Shown here piece after piece: positions 54,411 to 63,745 of a DNA stretch of 64,000 nt. The stretch is from Corythucha ciliata (lineage: Eukaryota > Arthropoda > Insecta > Hemiptera > Tingidae). Numbering within the stretch: position 1 is the first letter of the stretch; each line of letters opens with the position of its first letter. A program made the translations under genes and the position numbers. The notes under the pieces are model-generated. The model searched no databases. It was not told the origin of the DNA and was given only the letters and a program-made list of their open reading frames with translations. The stretch is taken from NCBI GenBank assembly GCA_038030265.1, contig CM075940.1, positions 1,178,001 through 1,242,000 on the forward strand, in the 5' to 3' direction.

Positions 54411-54762
54411 CAATAAGGTCAAATAAAATTTAACTCAAGTTGCGGCAAATTCAAGTTTTTGTTTTCACGAGTGGGAGGGACCCTTGGGATCCAGAAACAC
54501 CAAAAGATTCACTACCCCTTCATAATCACCTCAATGTGTATGTTTGAATTCTCTTTTAAGGGCTCTTTTAAGCATAACTTTCCCCCACGCTACACTAAAA
54601 CCATAGTATTAAAAAAAATGCACTAATGGGTACACAAGGGAGGGGTGGTTTGGTTCGGCATCTCTGACTTTGATCTTTTTTCCCTCTTTTTTCCACTCTT
54701 CAAGGCACACTCTCTCGCGCCGAAACCCTTTTTCTGGTGTCAGCGTTTTTGCACACACTAAG
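54411..54762. other. Gap between transposons, no gene
   Basis: Nothing recognised. Confidence 0.4.
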
Positions 54763-54900
54763 GGTGGCGGTTATTGATGAAAACACCGGTTATCGGTTAA
54801 CCGGTGATTTTCGGGTGAGGTTTAACCTACCGTTTATTAACCGCCCCTGAATAACCGGTTATTGAAATAACCGGGTCAAATTAACCGGATAAAACCTCAT
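54763..54900. repeat. hAT terminal region with ACCGGTTAT repeats
   Basis: It starts GGGTGGCGGTTATTG and contains at least five ACCGGTTAT/AACCGGT words in both orientations, typical of hAT subterminal transposase-binding sites. It lies downstream of the minus-strand hAT gene at 55023-56082 and is probably its terminus. Confidence 0.55.
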
Positions 54901-55022
54901 ATGTTTCAATGGTGTAAATAAAAACAGTAACGAAAAATCAACTAATTTATTATAAAGAAACAAAGCACAGGCGTAGGAAGCAAACTGATGGGAGAAAAAT
55001 AAATCATTGTAAAAATGAAACA

Positions 55023-56082
55023 TTTAAACTTAATTAATTATAGCCAATATTTCTCATCGAGCCGACTAAGGAAAACCCTCTCACCGATGTGTTCGTCGGT
55101 GAGACGGGTCCTTTCATTTGATACCACGTCGTTTACCGTCGACACAAGTCGCTCGGAGGCCACGGAACTACCTACCAGAGATAATTACTTTTCTGCTACA
55201 AACGACAGCCCTGGCATGCATGACACGCTTTTTTGCCAAAAGGCGAAAGGGTCGCTGTGTCTTGGTAACATAGGTTGCTGGAGGTACAGCTTTATCTCAC
55301 TTGGAAACGAACTTTCACCTACGGTTGCTCCATCCGCCACCGTCTGGTCGTGATCAGACCACAGAGGATTGGCTTTCTCTTGATTGTTCAGCGATTCGGC
55401 CTGAGTTGGCGACCCTGAGTCTTTCCCAATTTCGATTAAATAATTTTTAACTTCTAGGCTGAAGTTAGTCACAGTCTGAGCCGCTATAAGTGGGTTCATA
55501 TACAATTTTTTAAATCGAGAGTCCAACAAGGAAGCGCGGCATAGAAGTGGATTTTGCAAAACTTTGGAGCTTCTTTGCCTTAAACTGCTCAAGAGTTTTT
55601 GGCACAAAACCTTCGAAGCATTGTGCTTGGTGTCGACTTTTTTTAATGCCGCACTAGGCTACCAGTAACATACTCGATGCCTGAGATGTCCTTAGTTGCC
55701 TCCTCAAAAGGCAATAAAACGTCAATAACTTCCGATATTAGCTCTACTTCAGTACCCGATATCATTCTAGGAGCATTTCTGATGTTGGGACTGGCCAGTA
55801 CTTGAGCAATAATAGGGGAAAGTTTCAAAAATCTTTTCAACATCAGGTAAGTTGAATTCCATCTAGTTGGAACTGATTGAATGAGGAGCAACACATTTCC
55901 TTCTTCCGTACCCTCGCTTTCCTGTTCAGCCCTTAGTTTTTCAACAAAAACGTTGCTTTGTCTCCCAAATGTGACAATGCTTTTGACATCATTAATCAAT
56001 CGTTTCAGCAACTGATTGCTCTCGTCATCGAGACCATCACTCACAATTAAATTGAACAAATACTCGAAAAATGTATTAAAGC
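55023..56082 (-). pseudogene. hAT transposase, C-terminal half
   Basis: Piece 1 (56082-55643): VPTRWNSTYLMLKRFL, the conserved TRWNST block, then LPFEEATKDIS. Piece 2 (55607-55185): LLDSRFKKL. Piece 3 (after an in-frame stop at about 55184): GSSVASERLVSTVNDVVSNE and RLDEKYWL, the hATC dimerisation domain. A frame change between pieces 1 and 2 and the stop before piece 3 break the gene. The N-terminal half is gone where the LINE begins at 56083. Confidence 0.85.
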
Positions 56083-56089
56083 TAGGCTT

Positions 56090-57756
56090 ATGACATTTTT
56101 GGAGGATAATAAAATTGTACCGGAGAATCAATATGGTTTCATGAAAAATCGAGGGGCTGAGCTTGCGTTATACGATTGGAATGAGGCTGTATCTGAGAAG
56201 ATAGATTCTGGGAATAAGACGCTAGGAGTATTTTTGGATGTCAGCAAGGCATTTGATTGCGTCGATCATCAGTTGCTATTGTATAAATTGAAAAATATGG
56301 GGATACGGGGAGTGGTTCACGATTTGTTTAAGTCGTATTTGTCTAATCGTAGTATTGTGACTCGAATTGGAAATAAAGAAAGCTCCAGAAGAATTGTTAA
56401 CATTGGCGTGCCTCAAGGAACAGTATTGGGTCCGGTTTTGTTTTTGTTGTACACAGTAGAGTTAATGAGCCTAAAGATAAGGGGAAAATTGATGGGATTT
56501 GCAGACGATACTGCTATTCTGTTTTGGGACAAGGACCACAAAACACTCCTAGATAAAGCTGCAATGGATTTAAGTATTGTTAAGTGTTGGTTTGATAGTC
56601 ATTTTTTGAAATTGAATTATAGTAAATCATCTGCGTTGCTGTTCAGTATTATTAATAGGTGTATTTCTAGTCCCTCTAGTTCCTGTCTCAAGGTTCATTC
56701 TCATGGCTGTGTGTATGGCTGTGCTGCTAGTGATTAATCTAGTCTAGTAGGTTGTAATGATAGTAGTGAAATCGTCCCCTGCCTTAAAACTAACTTGTAT
56801 TCTAAGCGTGATAATGTTTCTAGTCATTTAGTGGTGGGCTCTTACTCTGATACTCTGGATTCTCCTGTGATGAAATGCTGTGATCATTTTGAAATTCCAT
56901 TTAGAAAGTCTTGTAAATATTTAGGAATTATAATTGATGATCGGTTAAAGTTTGACCTGCACATTAAAACTCTGGTTAGCAGGTTAAGAAAACTATTTTA
57001 TGAGTTAATATTGTTAGTATGATCGCTTAGACTACGAGGGTTAGTAGGTAATGCATGCAAGAAACTGTAGCCGTAGGAGCCTACGTTGTCTGTCTTCCCT
57101 CGTTGAGGTGCGTTAGAAACGAACCGGTTTCGGCTGCTCGCCACCTTCAGCGTCTGTAAGTCCAACTGAAACTGAGCCGAAACCGGTTCGTTTCTAACGC
57201 ACCTCAACGAGGGAAGACAGACAACGTAGGCTCCTACGGCTACAGTTTCTTGCATGCATTACCTATTTTATAAGTTTAGAATTTTGAGAGTGATTTTGAA
57301 CAGAGAATTAGTCAAATCGGTTTATTATGCGTTGTCTTACTCAATCTTGAATTATGGAATATTGGTATTCGGCCCTTATGGAATATGGGTATTCGGCCCT
57401 TAAATGTTGCATATAACACTCTGCTTAAAGTATTGTTAAATAAGCCTTATAGGTATAACTCAGCAGCATTGTACAAGGAGTTTGACGTGCTCAAGACGCG
57501 TGACATTTTTCAAGTCGAGGCGTGTGTTATTTTATATAAAAGACGATTTTCAAAACAAGAATTTGTATCGTATCCGTGCACGCGAAACGCTCGCGGGGCG
57601 CATATTACGCTACCAAGAGCAAGGACGGAGTTTATAAAACGTGGATCAAATTACCAAGCCCTCCTTTTTCTGTATAAACATAAAATTAATGTGAATTTAT
57701 TTGGTACTGTAAAGAGCTTTAAGCGTTACATCGTTGACATTGTTAAAAAAATGTGA
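56090..57756 (+). pseudogene. Non-LTR reverse transcriptase (CR1/Jockey-type)
   Basis: GFMKNRGAELALYDW, FLDVSKAFDCVDHQLLL, GVPQGTVLGPVLFLLY, GFADDTAIL (the YxDD-equivalent FADD), then KYLGIIIDDRLKFD, all in order. A stop at about 56735 and a frame gap before 56795 interrupt it; after the MITE it resumes with LNYGILVFG-like and ends at a C-terminal basic region (57385-57756). The endonuclease domain is missing by truncation. The exact clade is uncertain. Confidence 0.8.
57047..57263. mobile_element. Near-perfect foldback MITE, 217 bp, TA target
   Basis: TA at 57045-57046 and 57264-57265. The arms are about 90 bp each and match almost perfectly: GGTAATGCATGCAAGAAACT outward to ACCGGTTTCGGCT at the inner edge, with a loop of about 40 bp. 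It interrupts the LINE gene. The near-perfect arms suggest a recent insertion. Confidence 0.85.
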
Positions 57757-57802
57757 TTTAAAAGGTGCTCTGGGGTTGTTTATGTTTGGTGCTCTCTGTT
57801 GG

Positions 57803-57844
<42 letters not shown>

Positions 57845-58275
57845 AATTGTTAGATTAAGGTTACATTTTGCTCTAAAGTGTGATAAAGAGGTAGTGACGT
57901 CATAGCTCTTCTCCCAGCACAAGTCTATTGACTTAGTGGGAGAAGTCCGAATCTTTTTTTAGGAAGAGTTTTTGTTGAAGAAATGATGGGCAAATAAATA
58001 AAAAAAAAAAAAAAAATAAGTTCTTCGGCCTCCATGAAATTTCTAGATTTATGGGTGCAATCGCACACTTCACAAATTTCGTCAATTCTCAGCAGTTTCG
58101 CGAAAAAGAAAAGTAAGAATAAATAAGCAAAAACGCACTAAAATAACAAAACTGAACTCGAGCTCCCTTGTAATCAAGAGGTTTGTTTACATTTGATCTG
58201 GACTGTATTAATTCATCTTCTTGCCATTGACACAGCGCTGGCGGCGCTGCTCGCCTCCAATTGGTTCCTTATCCT

Positions 58276-58565
58276 CGGGGGTCGAGGAAACATGTACAAC
58301 TCCCCCTTAAGGCGGGGTTTCAGGAGGGTTTCCTCGACCCCTTCCCAGTCAACCCCTCGCATAAATTTCGCACATACATTTTGGCTCCATTTCTGCACCA
58401 ATATTCGACTTCAAAGTCTAATTTCAATCTCCAGGGAATTCTACAGTGACTTCCGATCTTGCTTTTCCAAATTTCATCCCTGAAATTACCATAAAACACA
58501 TTAGAATTTTAAAGTGTTTTGGGGTTATCTTAGGGCTAAAATTTGAAAAAGCAAGATCTCAAATT
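58276..58565. mobile_element. Fragments of the TTAA foldback family
   Basis: GGGTCGAGGAAACATGTACAACTCCCCC then TTAA at 58306-58309 matches the right end of 31683-32075 (first piece shown is under the full length). It is followed by an inward-facing diverged copy (TTTCCTCGACCCC, TTTCTGCACCAAT, and inverted CTTGCTTTTCCAAATT / AATTTGAAAAAGCAAG). Confidence 0.55.
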
Positions 58566-58822
58566 TTATTTGAACACCACCTTTCTGCGTGGAGGGATTC
58601 CATTGGGTTGCCCCTCGATGAACCATCAGTTCGGACAAGCACGAATCTTTCGTCCTCTGTGTAAACTACAAGCCGTTCGTCTCCGCCAGTGACCGAAAAT
58701 CGATACTCGCCTTACGAAAATCCTGCCAATAACATCAGGCTGTGCCAAATACTCAACAAGACCTCGCGAGGGAAATGCCTTGTCGACTACTACAAAAAAT
58801 ATTCAGCCTTCCTTGTCCAGAG

Positions 58823-60432
58823 CTGTGGACAAAGGAACAAAAAAAGTTGTTTATATAAAAAATATGTCCATGAAGGTGGTAATTTTATGTGATTGTTGTT
58901 CTAGTTGGCCGTAGAGGAACATAAATGTATAGGGGTGTCTAAGTGGTAGGATGAGTAGTTTGCGAGATATTTCTGTAGGGTCACCTGAAGGGCCTATCGA
59001 CTTGGTTCGCTGATATGTTGTAGCTTACTGATATTTAGGAGGCTGTTGAAGAGATGAGCTCGATCGGCCGAGTAGTTTCTGAGATATAAGCTTTAAAGCA
59101 AAGTGACAATTTTAGGGTGTTTTTAATTTATTACTAGAGTTCGGGTGGGTAGAATTTTCTTGTTAGTTGATATGTGGTAGCCCTTTGGGAGACGGTTCAG
59201 TGGATATACTGATCAACGAAATCGGACGTATTCCTGGGCCGGGGGGATTGACCGAACCGAACCGAGACCGGACCATACTCATGTTGGGGTTAATTGGAAA
59301 GAGCTTTGAAAATGGGGAATTTTGACATATTCCGCGTCAAAATCGGTCCATCCGTGTCCGAGATATATCATTTTGAAAAATGCGAAAATTTAAAATTTGG
59401 GGGGGGGCCAAGTCCCTATGATGGACAAGTGTACTTTTATGAGTGTAACTTGTCGCAGTAGTTTGTTTTTTGAATTTATAAAAATTTTAAATTAGTGATA
59501 TTTGTACCTGGATCAGTGATATGTTTTGGCGTTTTTGTTTTTTTGCTGAAGGGCGAGGTGTAGGGTTCGTCCGTTTCTTCACTGGAATCGGAGGAGGGGT
59601 TGGAGGTAGATCGTCGTCGTCGATGTGGACAATGTCCTCCTCGTCGGACATGTTGGTCTAGTGTGTCTAAAAATTGAACTGATTTTAAATTGAAGGGTTC
59701 TGTGGGGTCGTCCAGGTTTGAAGCACTGAAGGGTTTGGTTGTGGTCGTCAGGTTTATATATGTAGTTTCGTACGCCTATTGGGTGGTCCCCTAGTGGTGG
59801 TATTGGGCATCTGCCCTTCTGGTTGTATTCGGTGTTCCCTTTAGGTGGCTGTATATTAAATTTAAAAATGTTTTTTATCGAGTAAACAAGTAGTCGGTGC
59901 GTCATTGTTTACGAAGTGATAATTTATGCTTAACACGGAAAAGATTGGTAATGCAAATGTCAGTGGAATTCCTCTTAACAATGGAAGATGCAAATTTAAT
60001 ATTCATCGTGTTGAATATCCGAGTAGAATATTAATATGCAATAAATCAGAGTGTAAGCCAAGTGTCGTTACTTGTTTACGACTTTAAGGTGATGTTTGTT
60101 TTATTAATGAAGTATTATAGGAAGATGACCCTTTGTTTTATCTAGAAAAAAAATGTAAATCTGATACGTGTTGAGGTTTGAAGAAGTACAATGTTGCAAG
60201 CTTTACATGTAATGAATATTTTTAAGGTGTCTTGTGCAATACGGTTTGAAGAGCTTTATATAGTATGACCGGTGCATTATGCACTTATTCATTCGCGTGA
60301 AAAGAAGTGTCGAGTGATGAGTTGTTTAGTTGTTTGAAAAGAAGTGATCAGTTAATATGAATCCCCAGCAGATTGAAGAAGGAATAGCCGAACAGGAGAG
60401 GATGCTCACCGAGATGATTAATAATTGTCGCA
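58823..60432 (+). repeat. Left arm of a ~3.6-kb palindrome
   Basis: Inverted copy at 60769-62390. The outer ~1.35 kb appear nearly identical (differences mostly in homopolymers; a 108-codon frame is identical in both), while the inner ~250 bp differ at roughly one base in ten. The arm carries a copy of the small acidic gene (59508-59651, minus) and the start of the second gene (60358 onward, plus) in divergent orientation. Confidence 0.9.
59508..59651 (-). CDS. Small acidic/basic protein, first exon, left-arm copy
   Basis: ATG to a CAG|GTACAA donor, 48 codons: MSDEEDIVHIDDDDLPP at the start, then PTPPPIPVKKR and SAKKQKRQ, which looks like a nuclear localisation signal. A TATA box (TATATAAA on the minus strand) lies at about 59753-59760, roughly 100 bp upstream of the ATG. 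A splice acceptor TTTGTCCACAG is kept at the outer edge of the arm (58843 region), but the DNA beyond differs from the right side. Function unknown. Confidence 0.5.
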
Positions 60433-60453
60433 GTATGTCGACAGATTGGCGGC
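60358..60453 (+). pseudogene. Poly-Q gene, truncated left-arm copy
   Basis: It starts MNPQQIEEGIAEQERMLTEM and matches the right-arm gene up to CRSMS, where the arm ends (60432). Beyond that the sequence is unrelated spacer. A TATATAG box lies near 60259-60266. The Gln-rich second exon is not available in this direction, so the copy is probably non-functional. Confidence 0.4.
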
Positions 60454-60768
60454 CACGTGGTTGTCGACATGTCGACATTCCTTTTTCAGGGTTTCTTTTT
60501 TACGCTTTGTTGCAGTGGTGCAGGGGGTGGCGGTGGTACAACGAAGACGTCCTCCAGTGAGGCCATCTCCAAGGGTGTACTTCTATGATGAAATGGAAGT
60601 AATGTTGAGGTCGATGGAATAGCCTCACCTTGGTGCTGCTGCTGCTGCTGCTGCTGTTGTTGTTGCTGTCCGCGTTCTAGCAAAGATCGCAATATAGGAG
60701 AGGACACGTCGCATCAGGTCGCGTTTGGTGGATGCAATAAATGAATGGTATATTTACCAGGCGACATA
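60433..60768. other. Spacer of the palindrome
   Basis: 336 unique bases. Contains the Gln-rich exon (minus) with a CTG/TTG repeat at about 60631-60667, and near 60440-60475 three GTCGAC/TCGACA words. Confidence 0.7.
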
Positions 60769-60845
60769 GAGCGACAATTATTAATGATTTCGGTCAACAT
60801 CCTCTCCTGTCGGGCTATGCCTTCTTCAACTTGATTCTGATTCAT
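60486..60845 (-). CDS. Spliced poly-Q/poly-P small protein, right-arm copy
   Basis: Exon 1 (60758-60845): MNQNQVEEGIARQERMLTEI to a CCTG|GTAAAT donor. A 81-bp intron ends TTTGCTAG. Exon 2 (60486-60676) continues in phase with ERG, eleven Gln in a row, then HQGEAIPSTSTLLPFHHRS and VVPPPPPAPLQQSVKKKP before the stop. Predicted 92 residues. The TATA-like TATATATAA is near 60944, about 100 bp upstream. Exon 1 and the promoter lie in the palindrome arm and exon 2 in the spacer. No family recognised; the start resembles a short coiled coil. Confidence 0.5.
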
Positions 60846-61447
60846 ATTAACTCAGAGCTTCTTTTTTAAACAACTACAGAACTGATCACTCACGACTTGC
60901 TTCTTTCACGCGACTGAATATGTGCATAATGCACCTGTCATATTATATATAGGTCTCCAAACCGTCGATTGCACAAGACACCTTACAAATATTCATAACA
61001 TGTAAAGTTTGCAACATTGTACTTCTTCAAACCTCAACACGTATCAGATTTAACTTTTTTCCCAAGATAAAACAAAGGAACATTTTCCTATAATACTACA
61101 TTAATAAAACAAACATCACCTTCAAGTCGTAAACAAGTAACGACACTTGGCTTACACTCTGATTTATTGCATATTAATATTCTACTCGGATATTCAACAC
61201 GATGAATATTAAATTTGCATCTTCCATTGTTAAGAGGAATTCCACTGACATTTGCATTACCAATCTTTTCCGTGTTAAGCATAAATTATCACTTCGTAAA
61301 CAATGACGCACCGACTACTTGTTTACTCGATAAAAAACATTTTTAAATTTAATATACAGCCACCTAAAGGGAACACCGAATACAACCAGAAGGGCAGATG
61401 CCCAATACCACCACTAGGGGACCACCCAATAGGCGTACGAAACTACA

Positions 61448-61455
61448 TATATAAA
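61448..61455 (+). promoter_or_regulatory. TATA box of the acidic small gene (right arm)
   Basis: TATATAAA, about 100 bp upstream of the ATG at 61557; the left arm has the same box. Confidence 0.5.
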
Positions 61456-61556
61456 CCTGACGACCACAACCAAACCCTTCAGTGCTTCAAACCTGGACGA
61501 CCCCACAGAACCCTTCAATTTAAAATCAGTTCAATTTTTAGACACACTAGACCAAC

Positions 61557-61700
61557 ATGTCCGACGAGGAGGACATTGTCCACATCGACGACGACGATCT
61601 ACCTCCAACCCCTCCTCCGATTCCAGTGAAGAAACGGACGAACCCTACACCTCGCCCTTCAGCAAAAAAACAAAAACGCCAAAACATATCACTGATCCAG
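61557..61700 (+). CDS. Small acidic/basic protein, first exon, right-arm copy
   Basis: Same 48 codons as 59508-59651. It ends at CAG|GTACAA in phase 0. Candidate next exons: one starting at 62389 after TTTGTCCACAG (reads LWDIFQTALMINH), or the exon at 63099, which also begins in phase 0. If the second is right, this is exon 1 of the larger gene at the right edge of the window and the palindrome arose by inverted duplication of its 5' end. Not resolved. Confidence 0.5.
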
Positions 61701-62438
61701 GTACAAATATCACTAATTTAAAATTTTTATAAATTCAAAGAACAAACTACTGCGACAAGTTACACTCATAAAAGTACACTTGTCCATCATAGGGACTTGG
61801 GCCCCCCCCCCAAATTTTAAATTTTCGCATTTTTCAAAATGATATATCTCGGACACGGATGGACCGATTTTGACGCGGAATATGTCAAAATTCCCCATTT
61901 TCAAAGCTCTTTCCAATTAACCCCAACATGAGTATGGTCCGGTCTCGGTTCGGTTCGGTCAATCCCCCCGGCCCAGGAATACGTCCGATTTCGTTGATCA
62001 GTATATCCACTGAACCGTCTCCCAAAGGGCTACCACATATCAACTAACAAGAAAATTCTACCCACCCGAACTCTAGTAATAAATTAAAAACACCCTAAAA
62101 TTGTCACTTTGCTTTAAAGCTTATATCTCAGAAACTACTCGGCCGATCGAGCTCATCTCTTCAACAGCCTCCTAAATATCAGTAAGCTACAACATATCAG
62201 CGAACCAAGTCGATAGGCCCTTCAGGTGACCCTACAGAAATATCTCGCAAACTACTCATCCTACCACTTAGACACCCCTATACATTTATGTTCCTCTACG
62301 GCCAACTAGAACAACAATCACATAAAATTACCACCTTCATGGACATATTTTTTATATAAACAACTTTTTTTGTTCCTTTGTCCACAGCTCTGGGACATTT
62401 TTCAGACAGCTCTGATGATCAACCATCCTCACATTTGC

Positions 62439-62543
62439 AATTTGCATCTTCCATTGTTAAGAGGAATTCCACTGACATTTGCATTACCAATCTTTTCCGT
62501 GTTAAGCATAAATTATCACTTCGTAAACAATGACGCACCGACT
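62439..62543 (+). repeat. Direct repeat of a 105-bp piece of the right arm
   Basis: From AATTTGCATCTTCCATTG to GACGCACCGACT it repeats 61212-61316 with no visible change. It sits just outside the palindrome and stops at the LINE fragment, suggesting a template-switch or repair junction. Confidence 0.8.
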
Positions 62544-62834
62544 CGGAGCGGGGCGCTCGATCCGGACTACAGTGAGGTACGGCGAGGAGAGGGCGGCAAC
62601 GAGAGCGGCTGGTAGCCGACGATGGACATGCACGGCGGTAAAAGTCATGGCGTGAGTGGCAGAGGGAGAAGGAGTGAAGGTGACGAAGGGCCGACCGAGA
62701 TCAAGACGGCGAGTAGACGCTCCTGTTGGTTCCTGTGTGAGCACGACGTCAACAGAGGACTCGAGTGCGAGCTGGAACAGGCTGGCGTGAGCGGTGTGCT
62801 GGTGGCCTTCGTTGAGTTGGAGGAACTTAAGCAT
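62544..62834 (-). pseudogene. LINE endonuclease N-terminus (R1/LOA-like)
   Basis: About 97 codons from MLKFLQLNEGHQHTAHASLF through ESSVDVVLTQEPT, the first Asn and Glu blocks of the APE-type endonuclease of R1/LOA-like LINEs. GC-richer than its surroundings. It is cut at 62544 by the duplicated arm piece; the rest of ORF2 is absent. Confidence 0.7.
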
Positions 62835-62902
62835 GACTGGAAGGGGTGGACGCCTGTTCCTCCTCAGGCATGGTAGGAGTGGATGCGGGAGCATCCGTAG
62901 TA

Positions 62903-62975
62903 TAGTTCTATGTTTGCGTTGTGTGTAGCCTGTGCAACCAAAAAAATGTATTCCCTCGAAAAATGAAGCATTTTG
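62903..62975 (-). mobile_element. Partial copy of the GGCCCGTTCACAAG MITE
   Basis: Reverse complement of the inner and right part of 63281-63400 (CATAGA, CGCAAACATAGA-type end, TTTTTCGAGG, AATGAAGCATT). Confidence 0.5.
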
Positions 62976-63098
62976 ATAGATTGTATAGATACCACACAAC
63001 AAAAACAACTTAAGCCGTCTACATGCATGCGGAATTTGCCAAGTAACGAGCCAATTACGCCCATTAGCAACCTTCATAGTGCAATTTTTTTCATTCAG

Positions 63099-63252
63099 GA
63101 ATACTACAGGACAGGAAAAAGAGGAAAACTGTACAATAAATTCTACAATTTAACGTCAAATTTCACAGAGTTACTGAAGCCCATCAATAATCCTATCGGA
63201 GAAAACAAGTTGTCCACAGTAAAAAAAACAACTAGGCACGCACGCACCTTAG
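63099..63252 (+). CDS. Exon of an unrecognised gene
   Basis: Acceptor TTTTTTTCATTCAG before 63099 and donor TTAG|GTAAGC after 63252. It reads EYYRTGKRGKLYNKFYNLTS, then NPIGENKLSTVKK. It ends in phase 1 and joins 63453 in phase. The intron holds a MITE (63281-63400). Family not recognised. Confidence 0.55.
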
Positions 63253-63280
63253 GTAAGCCTACTTGCCCGTTTTTGTACTT

Positions 63281-63400
63281 GGCCCGTTCACAAGCTCTAT
63301 GTTTTGCTTCATTTTCATGTAATGCTTCATTTTTCGAGGAAATAAATTTGTTTGGTTGCATAGACTCCACACAACGCAAACATAGAGCTTGTGAACGGGC
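63281..63400. mobile_element. MITE, 120 bp, GGCCCGTTCACAAG ends
   Basis: Inverted ends GCCCGTTCACAAGCTCTATG and CATAGAGCTTGTGAACGGGC. In the intron between 63252 and 63453. Confidence 0.8.
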
Positions 63401-63452
63401 TGTATGAGTGCAGTGTGGGATGCAAATATTTGACAGCTATCCATTTGTCCAG

Positions 63453-63715
63453 ACTTAGAGGAATCTGAGGACGTCGAAAGCTGTCTCAGATCACTGAAGT
63501 TCGACAATTTGACGGGCGATCAATTTGATCAAGTATGGAAATCCTGCTGTAAACACAGGCTTGAATTTATAAAAAAAAATGAGACACCAGACATCTTACA
63601 TAAATGGCCATTTTACATCCGTCCGTCTGGATACAGACTTGTGAGTGTGAATTGGGAACTTGACATCAACCGAAAACTGAATGGATTTATCCATTTTTCG
63701 AGGGCCATGGAATAA
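63453..63715 (+). CDS. Exon of the same unrecognised gene, C-terminal
   Basis: After ATTTGTCCAG. Reads LEESEDVESCLRSLKFDNLT, then DILHKWPFYIRPSGYRLVSV, and stops at 63713-63715. The block D-x-L-x-K-W-P-x-Y-x3-P-x-G-Y-x-L is a pattern I associate with uncharacterised arthropod transposon-linked proteins; I cannot name it. Confidence 0.5.
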
Positions 63716-63745
63716 ATTCTGGCTGGGTGTCAAGAGAGGAAAATT

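Larger units (their letters stand above)
56083..58017 (+). mobile_element. LINE, 5'-truncated, with poly(A) tail
   Basis: The non-LTR reverse transcriptase and C-terminal region run from 56090 to a stop at 57756; then a 3' UTR with an (ATT)n run at 57806-57843 and an A-rich end with AATAAATAAA and about 17 A at 57990-58017. It cuts a hAT gene at 56083 and contains a MITE (57047-57263). Confidence 0.8.
60769..62390 (-). repeat. Right arm of the ~3.6-kb palindrome
   Basis: Reverse complement of 58823-60432. It ends at TTTGTCCACAG, a splice acceptor. Between the two divergent genes (ATGs at 60845 and 61557) lies about 710 bp with one TATA box for each direction. Confidence 0.9.

Noticed and set aside
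59579..61629. 108-codon frames identical in both palindrome arms
   Set aside because: They run through the TATA box and leader of the small acidic gene in another frame; identity only reflects arm identity.
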